From Desmonostoc vinosum HA7617-LM4 (lineage in GTDB: Bacteria > Cyanobacteriota > Cyanobacteriia > Cyanobacteriales > Nostocaceae), in the NCBI GenBank assembly GCA_019359515.1, contig JAHHHC010000004.1:215136-279135 (forward strand): a DNA stretch of 64,000 bases, read 5' to 3'. The translations under genes and the position numbers were made by a program. The notes below the pieces were generated by a model. The model did no database searches, was not told the origin of the DNA, and saw nothing but the letters and a program-made list of their open reading frames with translations. Below are positions 18,520-28,024 of the stretch, in pieces. How positions within the stretch are numbered: the stretch's first letter is position 1; each line of letters begins with the position of its first letter.

Positions 18520-19746
18520 CAGCCGTATCCTACCTAAGTAATCTTGTTAAAGACACTACTGAACTGCTCAAGCCATTAATTTACATATCAAAACAGGCCT
18601 AGAGATATTAAGTAGTCTCATTTTGCTCTAGGCCTATTTTATTAATCACCTACTACACAAGGGTTTACGCAAAATCACAGAACTATCTGCAAGCTTTACT
18701 AAAATATTACAGTTGGTTTTTCAGAACTTGCACTGCTTCTTCGTTTGTATAAGCGATTATTAAGGGATTCTTTTGACCAGGGGAACACAAAAACACAGAA
18801 AGGGTCTAATCTGCCACGGGCATTTGCTAGGGAGATCGAACACACAAGGGTAAACTAGTTTACAAACTTACAGATATATTTACTTAAAACACTGTGACAA
18901 GGTGCTACAGCATTAACCACTATTTATTCTGCATCAATTAGGATTTTTGGATGATCAAATCAGATTTGTTTGGCATTTTTACTATCACATTAGTATTACT
19001 TAACGTTTTTTTATCACATGTAGTTTTCAACTACAGTACTGTATTTTAAAATTTATCTACATGTCATTTCCTACTAGAATACCACGAGAATAGCATGTTT
19101 TAAATATACAAATAGACTTTACCAAAAATTTATTTTATAAAAATTTGCTTAAACAGAATCTTTACAAAAGATACAACTTATCTTGTATGAATTTTTATGT
19201 AGTATTGACTGTAATTCTACTAAATATAATTAGTAAGCTTTTAAAGTCTTAAGTAAATTAAGTTACAAAAGCTTATTCTGAGTAGTTATTTAAACTTTGA
19301 AAATAGTAGATTTAGGTATTTCAAACTGCGATCGCATCTGACAGACTCACACCACAGAAATTTCTAAAATGGGAAATTTAAGCTTTAAATAGTCTAATTT
19401 GACACTTAATCAAAGATTAAATGTAGAACGTATAGTTCAATAGTTAAGTATAGATGAACTGAACCTGGTACTCTTTTTACAATAAATTTTAATCAGTTGG
19501 GTCTACAACATCAGCATTTATGGCTAAAAAACCGTGGAGTTATAGTTATGTTTATTCGTATCTACTTGGTTAATGATATTTATTTACACACACGTGATGA
19601 TCTTCTGTAGCTATGGCTAAAATTTATATACGTAATAGATTTATCGGTTTCTAACTCTAACTGCACATAAACGTAGCTAGAGATTAAGGTTAACCTCGGC
19701 TAGAATATACATCAAAATACCAATTGTATAATTTAAAACGATAATA
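18520..19746. promoter_or_regulatory. 1.2-kb divergent intergenic region between GT4 and the Wzc-like gene
   Basis: This AT-rich stretch separates two divergent polysaccharide genes and must hold both promoters. A bidirectional terminator-like hairpin lies at 18595-18640. No open frame of useful length or known operator was recognised. The region is unusually long, so a small RNA or long leaders are possible, but nothing in the sequence proves this. Confidence 0.4.
18595..18640. terminator. Perfect 10-bp inverted repeat, terminator-like in both directions
   Basis: AGGCCTAGAG (18595-18604) and CTCTAGGCCT (18626-18635) pair exactly around a 21-nt loop. On the plus strand it is followed by ATTTTATTA, and on the minus strand by GTTTTGA. 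It sits upstream of GT4, so it does not end either flanking gene and may bound an unannotated transcript. Confidence 0.5.
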
Positions 19747-21921
19747 ATGGAGAATCACTCTTCACAATCATCAAGCTCTGATCGCAGTGGTAACTCTGTA
19801 ACGCCATTTCTCCAAACTCAACCTTTTGCTTTCAGTGAAACACAACAACGAAGCGACTGGAATTTTGTAGAGTTGTTGAATATTGTGCGGCGACGAGCGC
19901 TAGTCATTGCTGGGGTAACTATTGCTGTGATGACGACTGTAGTAGCTAACTTGATGCTCAACCGGGAATTACCAGTATATGAAGGCAATTTTAAGCTGTT
20001 AGTCGAACCTGTGAACGATGACAGCAATGCAGTAGATGTCGTTAAAGAACCTAGTTCATCAACCCAGTCAGGTCTAGACTACGAAAGCCAAATTCAGGTA
20101 CTTAAAAGTCCTGAACTGTTAGAAGGAATTATCAAGCAACTACGAGCTGATTATCCAGGTCTCAGCTATGATTCGCTACTAAATTCTCTGACCATCACTC
20201 GCTTGGGAGAAACTAAGATCATAGAAGTTCGCTATCGAAATAACAATCCAGATCAAGTTAAAGCAGTATTAAACAAAATCTCTAAAGATTATTTATACTA
20301 CAGCCGAGAAAAACGGCAGACCAAGTTACGTCAAGGAACTCAGTTTGTCGAAAAACAACTGCCATTTCTACAAAATCGAGTTGATCAGCTCCAGAAAGAA
20401 CTACAAACTTTTCGCCAGAAAAACGACTTTGCTGATCCGGAAAGCCAAGTAGCACAGGTTGATACTCAAGCTACCTCTGTATCTGGGCAAAGACAAACGG
20501 TTAATCAGCAACTAGCACAAGTTCGCTCCAACTTTGCGCTCCTACAGCAACAAAATGGGAAGCTAGCGGTATTAAAGGATGCTCCTTTATATCAGCAGTT
20601 AGTTGGTCAGTTGCGCGCATTGGATGTTCAAATTGCTGCTGAGTCTACTCGTCTGCAAGAAGATAACCCAACACTGCAAACCTTAAAAGAAAAACGACAA
20701 ACTTTATTACCTTTAATCGCTCAAGAAGCACAGCGCGTTTTAGAACTCAGAGTTGCAGAGGTAAAAAATCAACTTCAGACTTTAGAAGTGCAAAGTCAAG
20801 AACTCGCCAAAGTAGAAAAAGAACTTGAACAAAAACGTAAGCAGTGGCCAATTTTGGCACGACAATATACTGAATTACAACGAAAATTACAGATTGCTAC
20901 TGAAAGTCTCAATCGTTTTCTCTCAACTCGTGAAACCCTACAAATTCAGATCTCGCAAACAGAACTTGGGTGGCAATTACTCCAAGCACCAAAGAAGCCA
21001 GAGACCCAGGTAAATTCTTCGGATATGACACGTAATTTGCTCCCAGGATTAACCGCTAGTATTTTCTTAGGACTTGGCGTTGCCTTTCTGATGGAAAAAC
21101 TAGACAATACTTACCACAGTGTTCAAGCTCTCAAAGACAAGGTAAAGCTGCCATTGTTAGGAAATATCCCTTTTGAGAAACAGATTCAAAGTAGTAATCA
21201 AAACAACGCGATCGCGCAAGAAATGCCAATAGTTAGAGTCCCAAATTTTCTTATGCAAGAAATTCCTGGGTTGGCTGTTTTACCAGATCAAGACTATAGC
21301 AACTACTCGACAAGATTCTTAGAAGCTCTACGGGTACTTTATACAAATATCCAACTACTAAGTTCCGATCGCCAGATTAATTCTATCGTCATTAGTTCAG
21401 CGATGTCTGGAGATGGTAAATCTACCGTGGCATTTCATCTGGCTCAAATAGCGACAACAATGGGGCAAAGAGTACTACTTATTGATGCTGATCTTCGCCA
21501 ACCGATGATTCACAACCTGTCAGATCTAAATAATCTTTGGGGATTAAGTAATTTAATCTCGACGAATTTGCCAACCGGAGAAGTCATCCGGCAATTACCT
21601 TTTATGAGTCAATTATCTGTAGTTACTGCTGGGCCCATACCACCCGATCCAGCAAAGTTACTCTCGTCTGAGAAAATGAAGCGTCTGATGGAGGATTTTC
21701 ACAACACTTTTGATTTAGTAATCTATGATGCTCCTCCCTTAATCGGACTAGCAGATGCTAGTTTATTAGCACCCCATACCGATGGCATTTTACTGACTGT
21801 AAGGCTTGATCAGACAGATTCTTCAGCCCTAGATAGAGCTTTAGAAAACCTCAAAATGTCCCGGATCAATATCTTAGGAATGGTTAGTAACGGTCAGAAA
21901 AATAACATCCGTCCTTATTAA
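19747..21921 (+). CDS. Wzc-type polysaccharide co-polymerase / tyrosine autokinase
   Basis: 724 residues. A Wzz domain with the first membrane helix at about 50-70 (ALVIAGVTIAVMTTVVANLML) is followed by a long periplasmic coiled coil (about 190-400, rich in Q, L and E). A second helix lies near residue 430-450 (LLPGLTASIFLGLGVAFLME), then a cytoplasmic BY-kinase domain. The kinase has Walker A SAMSGDGKSTVAFHLA (about 553), Walker A' LLIDADLRQP and Walker B LVIYDAPPLIG (about 655). It controls chain length and export of capsule or exopolysaccharide. The C-terminus ends NNIRPY with one tyrosine instead of the usual Tyr cluster. Its position next to the polysaccharide locus fits the role. Confidence 0.9.
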   Translation: MENHSSQSSSSDRSGNSVTPFLQTQPFAFSETQQRSDWNFVELLNIVRRRALVIAGVTIAVMTTVVANLMLNRELPVYEGNFKLLVEPVNDDSNAVDVVKEPSSSTQSGLDYESQIQVLKSPELLEGIIKQLRADYPGLSYDSLLNSLTITRLGETKIIEVRYRNNNPDQVKAVLNKISKDYLYYSREKRQTKLRQGTQFVEKQLPFLQNRVDQLQKELQTFRQKNDFADPESQVAQVDTQATSVSGQRQTVNQQLAQVRSNFALLQQQNGKLAVLKDAPLYQQLVGQLRALDVQIAAESTRLQEDNPTLQTLKEKRQTLLPLIAQEAQRVLELRVAEVKNQLQTLEVQSQELAKVEKELEQKRKQWPILARQYTELQRKLQIATESLNRFLSTRETLQIQISQTELGWQLLQAPKKPETQVNSSDMTRNLLPGLTASIFLGLGVAFLMEKLDNTYHSVQALKDKVKLPLLGNIPFEKQIQSSNQNNAIAQEMPIVRVPNFLMQEIPGLAVLPDQDYSNYSTRFLEALRVLYTNIQLLSSDRQINSIVISSAMSGDGKSTVAFHLAQIATTMGQRVLLIDADLRQPMIHNLSDLNNLWGLSNLISTNLPTGEVIRQLPFMSQLSVVTAGPIPPDPAKLLSSEKMKRLMEDFHNTFDLVIYDAPPLIGLADASLLAPHTDGILLTVRLDQTDSSALDRALENLKMSRINILGMVSNGQKNNIRPY

Positions 21922-22007
21922 GATTAAAAGAATCCAGAAGCTTCTAGCTGGTTGGGCGTCACAATTTAAGATTGCGGTGATCGTCAAGATCACTCGGATT
22001 GTGTGAG

Positions 22008-22244
22008 TTATTTTTCTAACTCTTGAGTTGGTTTGTAGTTTTGCTTTCGCAAGAGTTTATTAGTACTGATGAGGACAATAAATAACAGCATAAGCTGGAT
22101 TGGCCATGGTGCTAAAACCAAACTTAAAAGCAGGCTAATAGCTGCAAATACGCCAGCTAGATAGGCGATTTCATCAGTGCTTTTTTTAAAAAAGTAACCA
22201 GTTATTAAACCAGTACAAAGTGGGATCAAAAAAAACAAAGCCAT
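22008..22244 (-). CDS. Small conserved membrane protein
   Basis: 78 residues with two or three hydrophobic segments (MALFFLIPLCTGLITGYFF, LAGVFAAISLLLSLVLAPW and IQLMLLFIVLISTNKLL) and a charged C-terminus. No known family function was recognised. It is convergent with the wzc-like gene, separated by about 85 bp. Composition and a clean ATG frame make it likely to be real. Confidence 0.55.
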   Translation of the reverse strand: MALFFLIPLCTGLITGYFFKKSTDEIAYLAGVFAAISLLLSLVLAPWPIQLMLLFIVLISTNKLLRKQNYKPTQELEK

Positions 22245-22480
22245 TTTCCGTAACCTCTAAACCAAGAACCGGAGGGGTTATAAAGTAAATTCAAATGATT
22301 TTTGGAATTGTGGTTAATTTTACATCTAAGCAGGTTTGCTTAACAATACTTTATCAAAATAATTATAGATTTTCTATGTTACGTAAGCATCTGGCAAATT
22401 AGCCTAGTATACTAGGCTGGCATTAAAAGAACGAGCTAGTATAGTACCTCAAGGAATAACTTTTTCAACTAAAACACCCG

Positions 22481-24640
22481 ATGCTGAACATTCCTCAATT
22501 ACTGGCAACTGAGCTAGACCTTAAGCCTTATCAGGTGCAAAATTCGCTGGAACTTTTGGCGGAGGGTGCAACTATTCCCTTCATTGCCCGTTACCGTAAA
22601 GAACGCACTGGTGAAATGAATGAAGTTCAGCTGCGTGATTTAGCTGATCGATATACTTACTTAACTGAGTTGGAAGAACGAAAATCGGTGATTTTAAATG
22701 CGATCGCCGAACAAGGTAAACTCACGGATGAACTCAAAGCAAAACTCACATCCTGTTTACAAAAGACCGAACTTGAGGATTTATACTTACCCTATCGTCC
22801 CAAACGCCGGACTCGCGCCACCATCGCCAGAGAGAAAGGACTAGAACCGCTAGCGGAGTTGATCAAATCTTTAAATGTCAAAAATCCTCTATCCGCCTCA
22901 CTTCCAGAGGTAGCGGCGAAGTACGTTTCCTCAGAAAAAGCAGTAAAAACACCTGAAGAGGCGCTGAAGGGTGCAGCCGACATCTTAGCGGAAGAAGTGG
23001 CAGAAAAGGCCGATTTACGCCTATATCTGCGTGAATATTTTGTAGAGGCAGGAGTATTCATTTCTCGGATTAAAAATGATCATCCCGAAGGTACAACCAA
23101 ATTTGAGATGTACCGTAACTATCAAGTCAAAGTAGAAAATATCGCACCTCATAACATGTTGGCGTTGTGTCGGGGTGAAGCTGAAGGGGTACTAAGTTAT
23201 GAAATTGCCTTCGATGAGGATGTCGTGCTGGGATATTTAGCATCTGTTGAAATTAAAACCAAGATTCAGGAAATTCGTGACTTTTACCAAGCAATGCTGA
23301 AAGATGCATTCAACCGTTTAATGAAAGTATCTCTAATGGGGGAGGTAATTTCAGAAAAGAAAGCCTATGCAGATGTTGAATCTATTAAGACATTTGAAGC
23401 AAATCTGCGGGAGTTGTTGCTGTCTGCACCAGCCGGGATGAAACCAACCCTGGCGATAGATCCTGGTTTTAGAACTGGGTGCAAGGTTGCTGTACTTGAT
23501 CAAACAGGTAAATTTTTGGAATACCAAGCGGTGTTTCCTCACCAAGCGGCTGAACAACGCCTCAAAGCAGCCCAAACGCTCAAAAATTTGTTGGAAAAGT
23601 ACAAAATTGAATTAATTGCGATTGGTAACGGTACAGCCTCTCGCGAAACAGATGAGTTTGTTTTGGAAGTTCTGCAACAAAGCGATCGCCAACCAATTAA
23701 GGTAATGGTGAATGAGTCGGGTGCATCTATATATTCTGCTAGCAAAGTTGCCCTCGAAGAGTTTCCCGATTTAGATATTACCGTGCGCGGCGCTATTAGC
23801 ATCGGTCGCCGATTGCAAGATCCCTTGGCGGAATTGGTGAAAATCGATCCCAAATCGATTGGCGTAGGACAATATCAGCACGATGTCGATCAGAAGTTGT
23901 TGAAAAAGAAATTGGATGAAACGGTAGAAAGCTGCGTTAACTATGTCGGTGTCGATTTAAATACAGCTTCTAAAGAATTGTTAACTTTTGTTTCTGGGAT
24001 TACGCCAACGGTTGCCAATAACATTGTTGCTTATCGTAACCAGCATGGAGCCTTTAAAAATCGTCGTCAACTGTTGAAAGTTGCCAAATTGGGGCCGAAA
24101 GCCTTTGAACAAGCAGCGGGTTTCTTAAGAATTCGCGGTGGTGAAAATCCTTTGGATAACACTGCTGTGCATCCAGAAAGTTACTCTGTAGTGGAAGCGA
24201 TCGCTTCTGAGGTGTGCGTACCATTGAATCAGGTGACACAGATTGCCGAAAAACTCCAAAAAACCAACTTGAAGAAATACGTTACCGATACCGTTGGTGA
24301 ACCGACATTGCGCGACATCCTCAGCGAACTGGAAAAACCAGGTAGAGATCCAAGAGCTGAGTTTAAGTATGCCACCTTTAAAGAGGGGATTAAGGAAATT
24401 ACCGATTTACAGGTGGGAATGGAACTAGAGGGAATGATTACCAACGTTGCCAACTTTGGTGCGTTTGTCGATATTGGCGTGCATCAGGATGGTTTAGTGC
24501 ATATTTCCCAACTGGCTGATAGGTTTGTCGATGATCCCAAGAAAGTTGTCAAAGTGGGACAAGTTGTGAAAGTGCGCGTATTGGAAGTTAATGAGAAATT
24601 GAAACGGATTAGTTTGTCGATGAAAGCAGTTAAGCAATAA
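22481..24640 (+). CDS. tex: Tex family RNA-binding transcriptional accessory protein
   Basis: 719 residues, full length for Tex. The N-terminal helical region has IPFIARYRKERTGEMNEVQLRDL and EDLYLPYRPKRRTRATIAREKG. A YqgF/RNase H-like core follows (LAIDPGFRTGCKVAVLD, about residue 325). Helix-hairpin-helix segments come next (LLTFVSGITPTVANNIVAYR, LLKVAKLGPKAFEQAAGFLR). The C-terminal S1 domain has GMITNVANFGAFVDIGVHQDG and DRFVDDPKKVVKVGQ. It binds nucleic acid and is linked to transcription and stress physiology. It stands alone, with flanking genes unrelated. Confidence 0.95.
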   Translation: MLNIPQLLATELDLKPYQVQNSLELLAEGATIPFIARYRKERTGEMNEVQLRDLADRYTYLTELEERKSVILNAIAEQGKLTDELKAKLTSCLQKTELEDLYLPYRPKRRTRATIAREKGLEPLAELIKSLNVKNPLSASLPEVAAKYVSSEKAVKTPEEALKGAADILAEEVAEKADLRLYLREYFVEAGVFISRIKNDHPEGTTKFEMYRNYQVKVENIAPHNMLALCRGEAEGVLSYEIAFDEDVVLGYLASVEIKTKIQEIRDFYQAMLKDAFNRLMKVSLMGEVISEKKAYADVESIKTFEANLRELLLSAPAGMKPTLAIDPGFRTGCKVAVLDQTGKFLEYQAVFPHQAAEQRLKAAQTLKNLLEKYKIELIAIGNGTASRETDEFVLEVLQQSDRQPIKVMVNESGASIYSASKVALEEFPDLDITVRGAISIGRRLQDPLAELVKIDPKSIGVGQYQHDVDQKLLKKKLDETVESCVNYVGVDLNTASKELLTFVSGITPTVANNIVAYRNQHGAFKNRRQLLKVAKLGPKAFEQAAGFLRIRGGENPLDNTAVHPESYSVVEAIASEVCVPLNQVTQIAEKLQKTNLKKYVTDTVGEPTLRDILSELEKPGRDPRAEFKYATFKEGIKEITDLQVGMELEGMITNVANFGAFVDIGVHQDGLVHISQLADRFVDDPKKVVKVGQVVKVRVLEVNEKLKRISLSMKAVKQ

Positions 24641-24862
24641 TCAACAGCCTCTAAGCAGGGGCTATCGTTGATAATAGGGCTAAATATGTCAGTTGGAGTA
24701 GTTTCTATGCCCCTGCAAGATTTAACGTGTCGCGGAAGTCCCCTAAACCCAAATAGCGGTGGATCGGGAAAACGAGGTTACGAAGTTGTTTAGCGTTCAT
24801 GGTAGAGTCCCCACAAGTCTTCTATGATTAAGGTGTGATATTTGTGCAAGGGGTCGTACTGT

Positions 24863-25213
24863 ATGCAACTGGAAGAATATTTCAATGTGCTTTCACTCGA
24901 TGACATCCGACTCAAAGGAACCCGAATTGGAATTGAGAGTATTCTTTACGAGTACATCTATCGCGCTCGCACGGCTGAAGAGATTGCCCAGATCTACCCA
25001 TCGTTGTCGCTGGAGCAGGTCTACGCCACAATCCTCTACTACCTGCACAATCGAGAAGTGGTGGGGCAGTATCTGACCGATTGGATTGAGTTTGGCGAAC
25101 GGATGCGGGCAGAACAGCGCCAAAACCCTTCGCCGGCCAGACTCCGATTTCAACAGTTGAAGGCGCAACAGAAAGTAGAGATCGCCTCGCATGAGCCTCA
25201 AATATCTGTTTGA
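24863..25213 (+). CDS. DUF433 antitoxin-like protein
   Basis: 116 residues. RLKGTRIGIESILYEYIYRARTAEEIAQIYPSLSLEQVYATILYYL is the DUF433 winged-helix-like motif, found in antitoxins paired with DUF5615/Mut7-C PIN-like toxins. ATG at 24863 with AAGGGG 9 nt upstream is preferred over the TTG at 24842. The last 23 bases overlap the start of a DUF5615-type frame, the normal arrangement for this module. Codons are more GC-rich than in neighbouring genes, hinting at transfer. Its toxin partner is broken, so it may be an orphan antitoxin. Confidence 0.8.
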   Translation: MQLEEYFNVLSLDDIRLKGTRIGIESILYEYIYRARTAEEIAQIYPSLSLEQVYATILYYLHNREVVGQYLTDWIEFGERMRAEQRQNPSPARLRFQQLKAQQKVEIASHEPQISV

Positions 25214-25316
25214 CGAGAACGTTGACCCTGAATATGCACGCCAATTGAGACGGGAGTCCTCGATAGCGACACAGGAGCGTCGCGTCATTACGAATTACGA
25301 ATTACGAATTATTTAA
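25191..25316 (+). pseudogene. Truncated DUF5615 PIN-like toxin
   Basis: The frame starts at ATG 25191 inside the DUF433 gene and begins MSLKYLFDENVDPEYARQLR, the canonical N-terminus of DUF5615 toxins (FDENV with an early acidic pair). After about 22 residues it runs into the dispersed repeat GACACAGGAGCGTCGCGTC / ATTACGAATT and stops at residue 41. A complete toxin would have roughly 110-120 residues. All but the first strand and helix of the nuclease fold is missing. Confidence 0.75.
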
Positions 25317-26530
25317 GCACTCCTTAAAGCGACAATTGGATCGAGTTTGGCGGCGCGGCGTGCGGGAACGACGCCAAAGAATAAACCAATCCCGCCTGAA
25401 ACACCAACTGCGATCGCAATTGCCAATGGAGAGATACTCGCTTCTAAAGGGGTTAAGGCTGCTACTAACATGATGCCACTGACACCAACCGCAGTCCCCA
25501 CTAAACCACCGGCAGCTGAGACGATCACCGCTTCAATGATGAACTGTAACAAAATATCTTGCTCGGTTGCCCCAATAGCTTTTCTTAGCCCAATTTCTTG
25601 GGTGCGTTCGGTGACAGAAACTAGCATAATATTCATGATGCCGATACCGCCGACAAATAAAGAAATGCCTGCGATCGCTGCTAACATAATTGTTAATGCA
25701 CTGGTGATTTGACCGACGGTTTGCAATGCATCTTTTTGAGTATTGATAGTGAAATCATCTTCACCAATAATTTTGTGTCGCAGGCGGAGCAAATTCGTTA
25801 TTTGAAACTGGGCTGCATCCACACTATCGGCGTTCTTGGCTGAGGCAACGATGTAAGTTAGCTCTAGTCCGTAGGGAGATGTTCGCCCAACAATGCGGTT
25901 TGCGGCTGTAACAACAGGTAATAGTGCGGCATCATCATAATCAACACCCAGATTTGAGCCTTTGGATACTAATACACCGATAATTTGAAAGCTAGTATCT
26001 TTAATGCGTAACTGCTGACCTATGGGGTTACTATTACCAAAGAATCTTTCTGCCAATTTTGCACCCAGTACCACAACTTGATTGCTGCGTTTCATATCTA
26101 TATCGGTAAAAAACCGTCCCTTGGCTATTTCAAAGTCTCGCACTTTCAAAAAACTAGGAGTTGTGCCAATGATATTAATATCGGTGTTTCTGTTGCGGTA
26201 AGTAACAATCTGCCTGCTGTTTAATTCCGCAGTCACTGCTGCTACCGTTGGTACTTGAGTAGCGATCGCTTCCGCATCTTCTAAAACAAGTGTTTTGGGC
26301 AAGTCTAGAGAAATCCGCTGAGTTTCGCGATTACCTGGAATTACAAATAACACGTTTGGCCCTAGCGACTCTAGTTGTTGAGAAACATACTTCTGTCCTC
26401 CTTCGCCAATACCAATCATTGCAATCACTGAGGCATTGCCAATCACAATACCCAGCATCGTCAGGGCGCTACGCAACTTATTCGACAGCAGGGTTTTGCC
26501 TGCCATATTAATGCTTTCTAAAAAATTCAT
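25313..26530 (-). CDS. MacB-like ABC transporter permease (FtsX fold)
   Basis: 405 residues with the MacB arrangement. The N-terminal helix region SNKLRSALTMLGIVIGNASV is followed by a large periplasmic domain (about 60-270), then three C-terminal helices (LAAIAGISLFVGGIGIMNIML, EAVIVSAAGGLVGTAVGVSG, AIAVGVSGGIGLFFGVVPA) and the end motif ARRAAKLDPIVALRSA. There is no ATPase domain, unlike E. coli MacB, so a separate ATP-binding subunit is needed and is not encoded beside it. The adaptor gene is 27 bp upstream on the same strand. The stop overlaps the tail of the broken toxin frame. Confidence 0.87.
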   Translation of the reverse strand: MNFLESINMAGKTLLSNKLRSALTMLGIVIGNASVIAMIGIGEGGQKYVSQQLESLGPNVLFVIPGNRETQRISLDLPKTLVLEDAEAIATQVPTVAAVTAELNSRQIVTYRNRNTDINIIGTTPSFLKVRDFEIAKGRFFTDIDMKRSNQVVVLGAKLAERFFGNSNPIGQQLRIKDTSFQIIGVLVSKGSNLGVDYDDAALLPVVTAANRIVGRTSPYGLELTYIVASAKNADSVDAAQFQITNLLRLRHKIIGEDDFTINTQKDALQTVGQITSALTIMLAAIAGISLFVGGIGIMNIMLVSVTERTQEIGLRKAIGATEQDILLQFIIEAVIVSAAGGLVGTAVGVSGIMLVAALTPLEASISPLAIAIAVGVSGGIGLFFGVVPARRAAKLDPIVALRSA

Positions 26531-26557
26531 TATTCTCTGTTCCCTGTTGGCTATTCC

Positions 26558-28024
26558 CTACTCCCTTTTATTTGCCTTTTGGATTGTGTATTCTTTTGGT
26601 GGATTGATAAACACGCGATCGCCTTGTTTCACTCCCCCTAAAATCTGCGTTTGGTCTTTAATTTGCGCTCCGATTGTGACTTCACGGAACTGGGGTTGAT
26701 TGTTTTTATCTGGTATAAGTACGCCTGTTTGACCTTTTTCGGTGACGATGGCAACAGTTGGCAAGACTAAGGCATTATTGACGCGATCGCCTAAAAATGT
26801 TAAATCCACATTTAAGCCAGAGAGCAGTTTATTTGTACCGTTATCAAGAGTAACTCGCACTTTAAAGGATGTCACACCCTGTTCTAGGACTGCTTCGGGA
26901 GCAATTAACCGGACATGACCTTTAAAAACTTGGTCTGGATAGGCATCTGCGGCAATTTCTACTTGTTGCCCTCCTTTAATTCTGCCAATATCAGCTTCTG
27001 GAACATTTGCTTCCACTTCTAAACCCCGTGCTACGGCGACAATAGAACTAGAAGTTGCCGATGCAGTCGCAGAAGCGGATGTTGTGGGAGTGACAAACGC
27101 CCCTACGTTGGCGTACTTTTGCGTCACAATTCCCGAAAAGGGAGCGCGGATAATTGTATCTTCTAGCTGTACTTGCACGCCTTTTAACTGCGCCTGAGCT
27201 GCTGCTACAGCAGCTCGACGCTGAGCGATTTCTTCAGGACGAGTACCCACCTCTAACAATACTAAGGCTGCTCGTGCTTCGGTGACTGCGGCTTCTCGTT
27301 GAGCAATTTCCTCGCTACGAGTCCCAATTTGCTGCAATGACAATCGTTTTTTCGCTTCCTCTAAACTAGCTTTAGCACTTTTGTCATCACTGATGGCTTG
27401 ATCTAGTAATTGTTTTTTCTCAGCTCCTTGTTGAACTAGGTATTGGTAACGCTTTACCTGTTCAGTTGTGTAATTTACCCTCGCTTGCGCTGCGTCCACT
27501 TGGGCTTGTGCTTGGGCTATTTCTTGGGGACGATTACCTGTACGAGCTTGTGCTAATTGGGCTTGTGCTTGTGCTAACCGCGCCTTGGCTTGGGTAATTT
27601 CTTGGGGACGATTACCTGCTAAAGCTTCTGCCAGTTGTGCTTGGTTTTGGGCTAGGCTAGCAGTATATTGACGGATTTGGGCTTCAATGCTGGCGCTATC
27701 CATACGGGCGATGATTTGTCCTTGCTTGATGCGATCGCCCTGCTCTACATATAATTGGGACAAAGTTCCAGGATTTTTGGGACTGACATTGACGCTTTGA
27801 ATCGGCACCACCTTACCACTAGCTGTAATCAGCAGGGTAATATTTTGCGATGCCACTGGGACTGTTAACTCGGCAATATCTTGTTTACTCTTACTTTGAT
27901 TTACCAACGTGTAAGTTGTCGTTGTTCCCACAACCAAAGCACCTGCTGCTATCAGTCCCATCAGCCAGCGGAATGGGTACTTAATTTTTTTGCCAATCAT
28001 AGGTATTTCTATGGGAGTAGCCAT
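26558..28024 (-). CDS. MacA-like periplasmic adaptor (HlyD/RND family)
   Basis: 488 residues. One N-terminal membrane helix (FRWLMGLIAAGALVVGTTTTY) is followed by the lipoyl half-motif VNVSPKNPGTLSQLYVEQGD. A long alpha-helical hairpin (about 125-310) contains at least four copies of a short repeat built on GNRPQEIAQAQA/GTRPEEIAQRRA. The second lipoyl half is TIIRAPFSGIVTQKYA. The beta-barrel and membrane-proximal domains end in GGVKQGDRVFINPP. It links the inner-membrane permease to an outer-membrane channel (TolC-like, not here). The expanded hairpin suggests a longer periplasmic reach than E. coli MacA. Confidence 0.87.
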   Translation of the reverse strand: MATPIEIPMIGKKIKYPFRWLMGLIAAGALVVGTTTTYTLVNQSKSKQDIAELTVPVASQNITLLITASGKVVPIQSVNVSPKNPGTLSQLYVEQGDRIKQGQIIARMDSASIEAQIRQYTASLAQNQAQLAEALAGNRPQEITQAKARLAQAQAQLAQARTGNRPQEIAQAQAQVDAAQARVNYTTEQVKRYQYLVQQGAEKKQLLDQAISDDKSAKASLEEAKKRLSLQQIGTRSEEIAQREAAVTEARAALVLLEVGTRPEEIAQRRAAVAAAQAQLKGVQVQLEDTIIRAPFSGIVTQKYANVGAFVTPTTSASATASATSSSIVAVARGLEVEANVPEADIGRIKGGQQVEIAADAYPDQVFKGHVRLIAPEAVLEQGVTSFKVRVTLDNGTNKLLSGLNVDLTFLGDRVNNALVLPTVAIVTEKGQTGVLIPDKNNQPQFREVTIGAQIKDQTQILGGVKQGDRVFINPPKEYTIQKANKRE

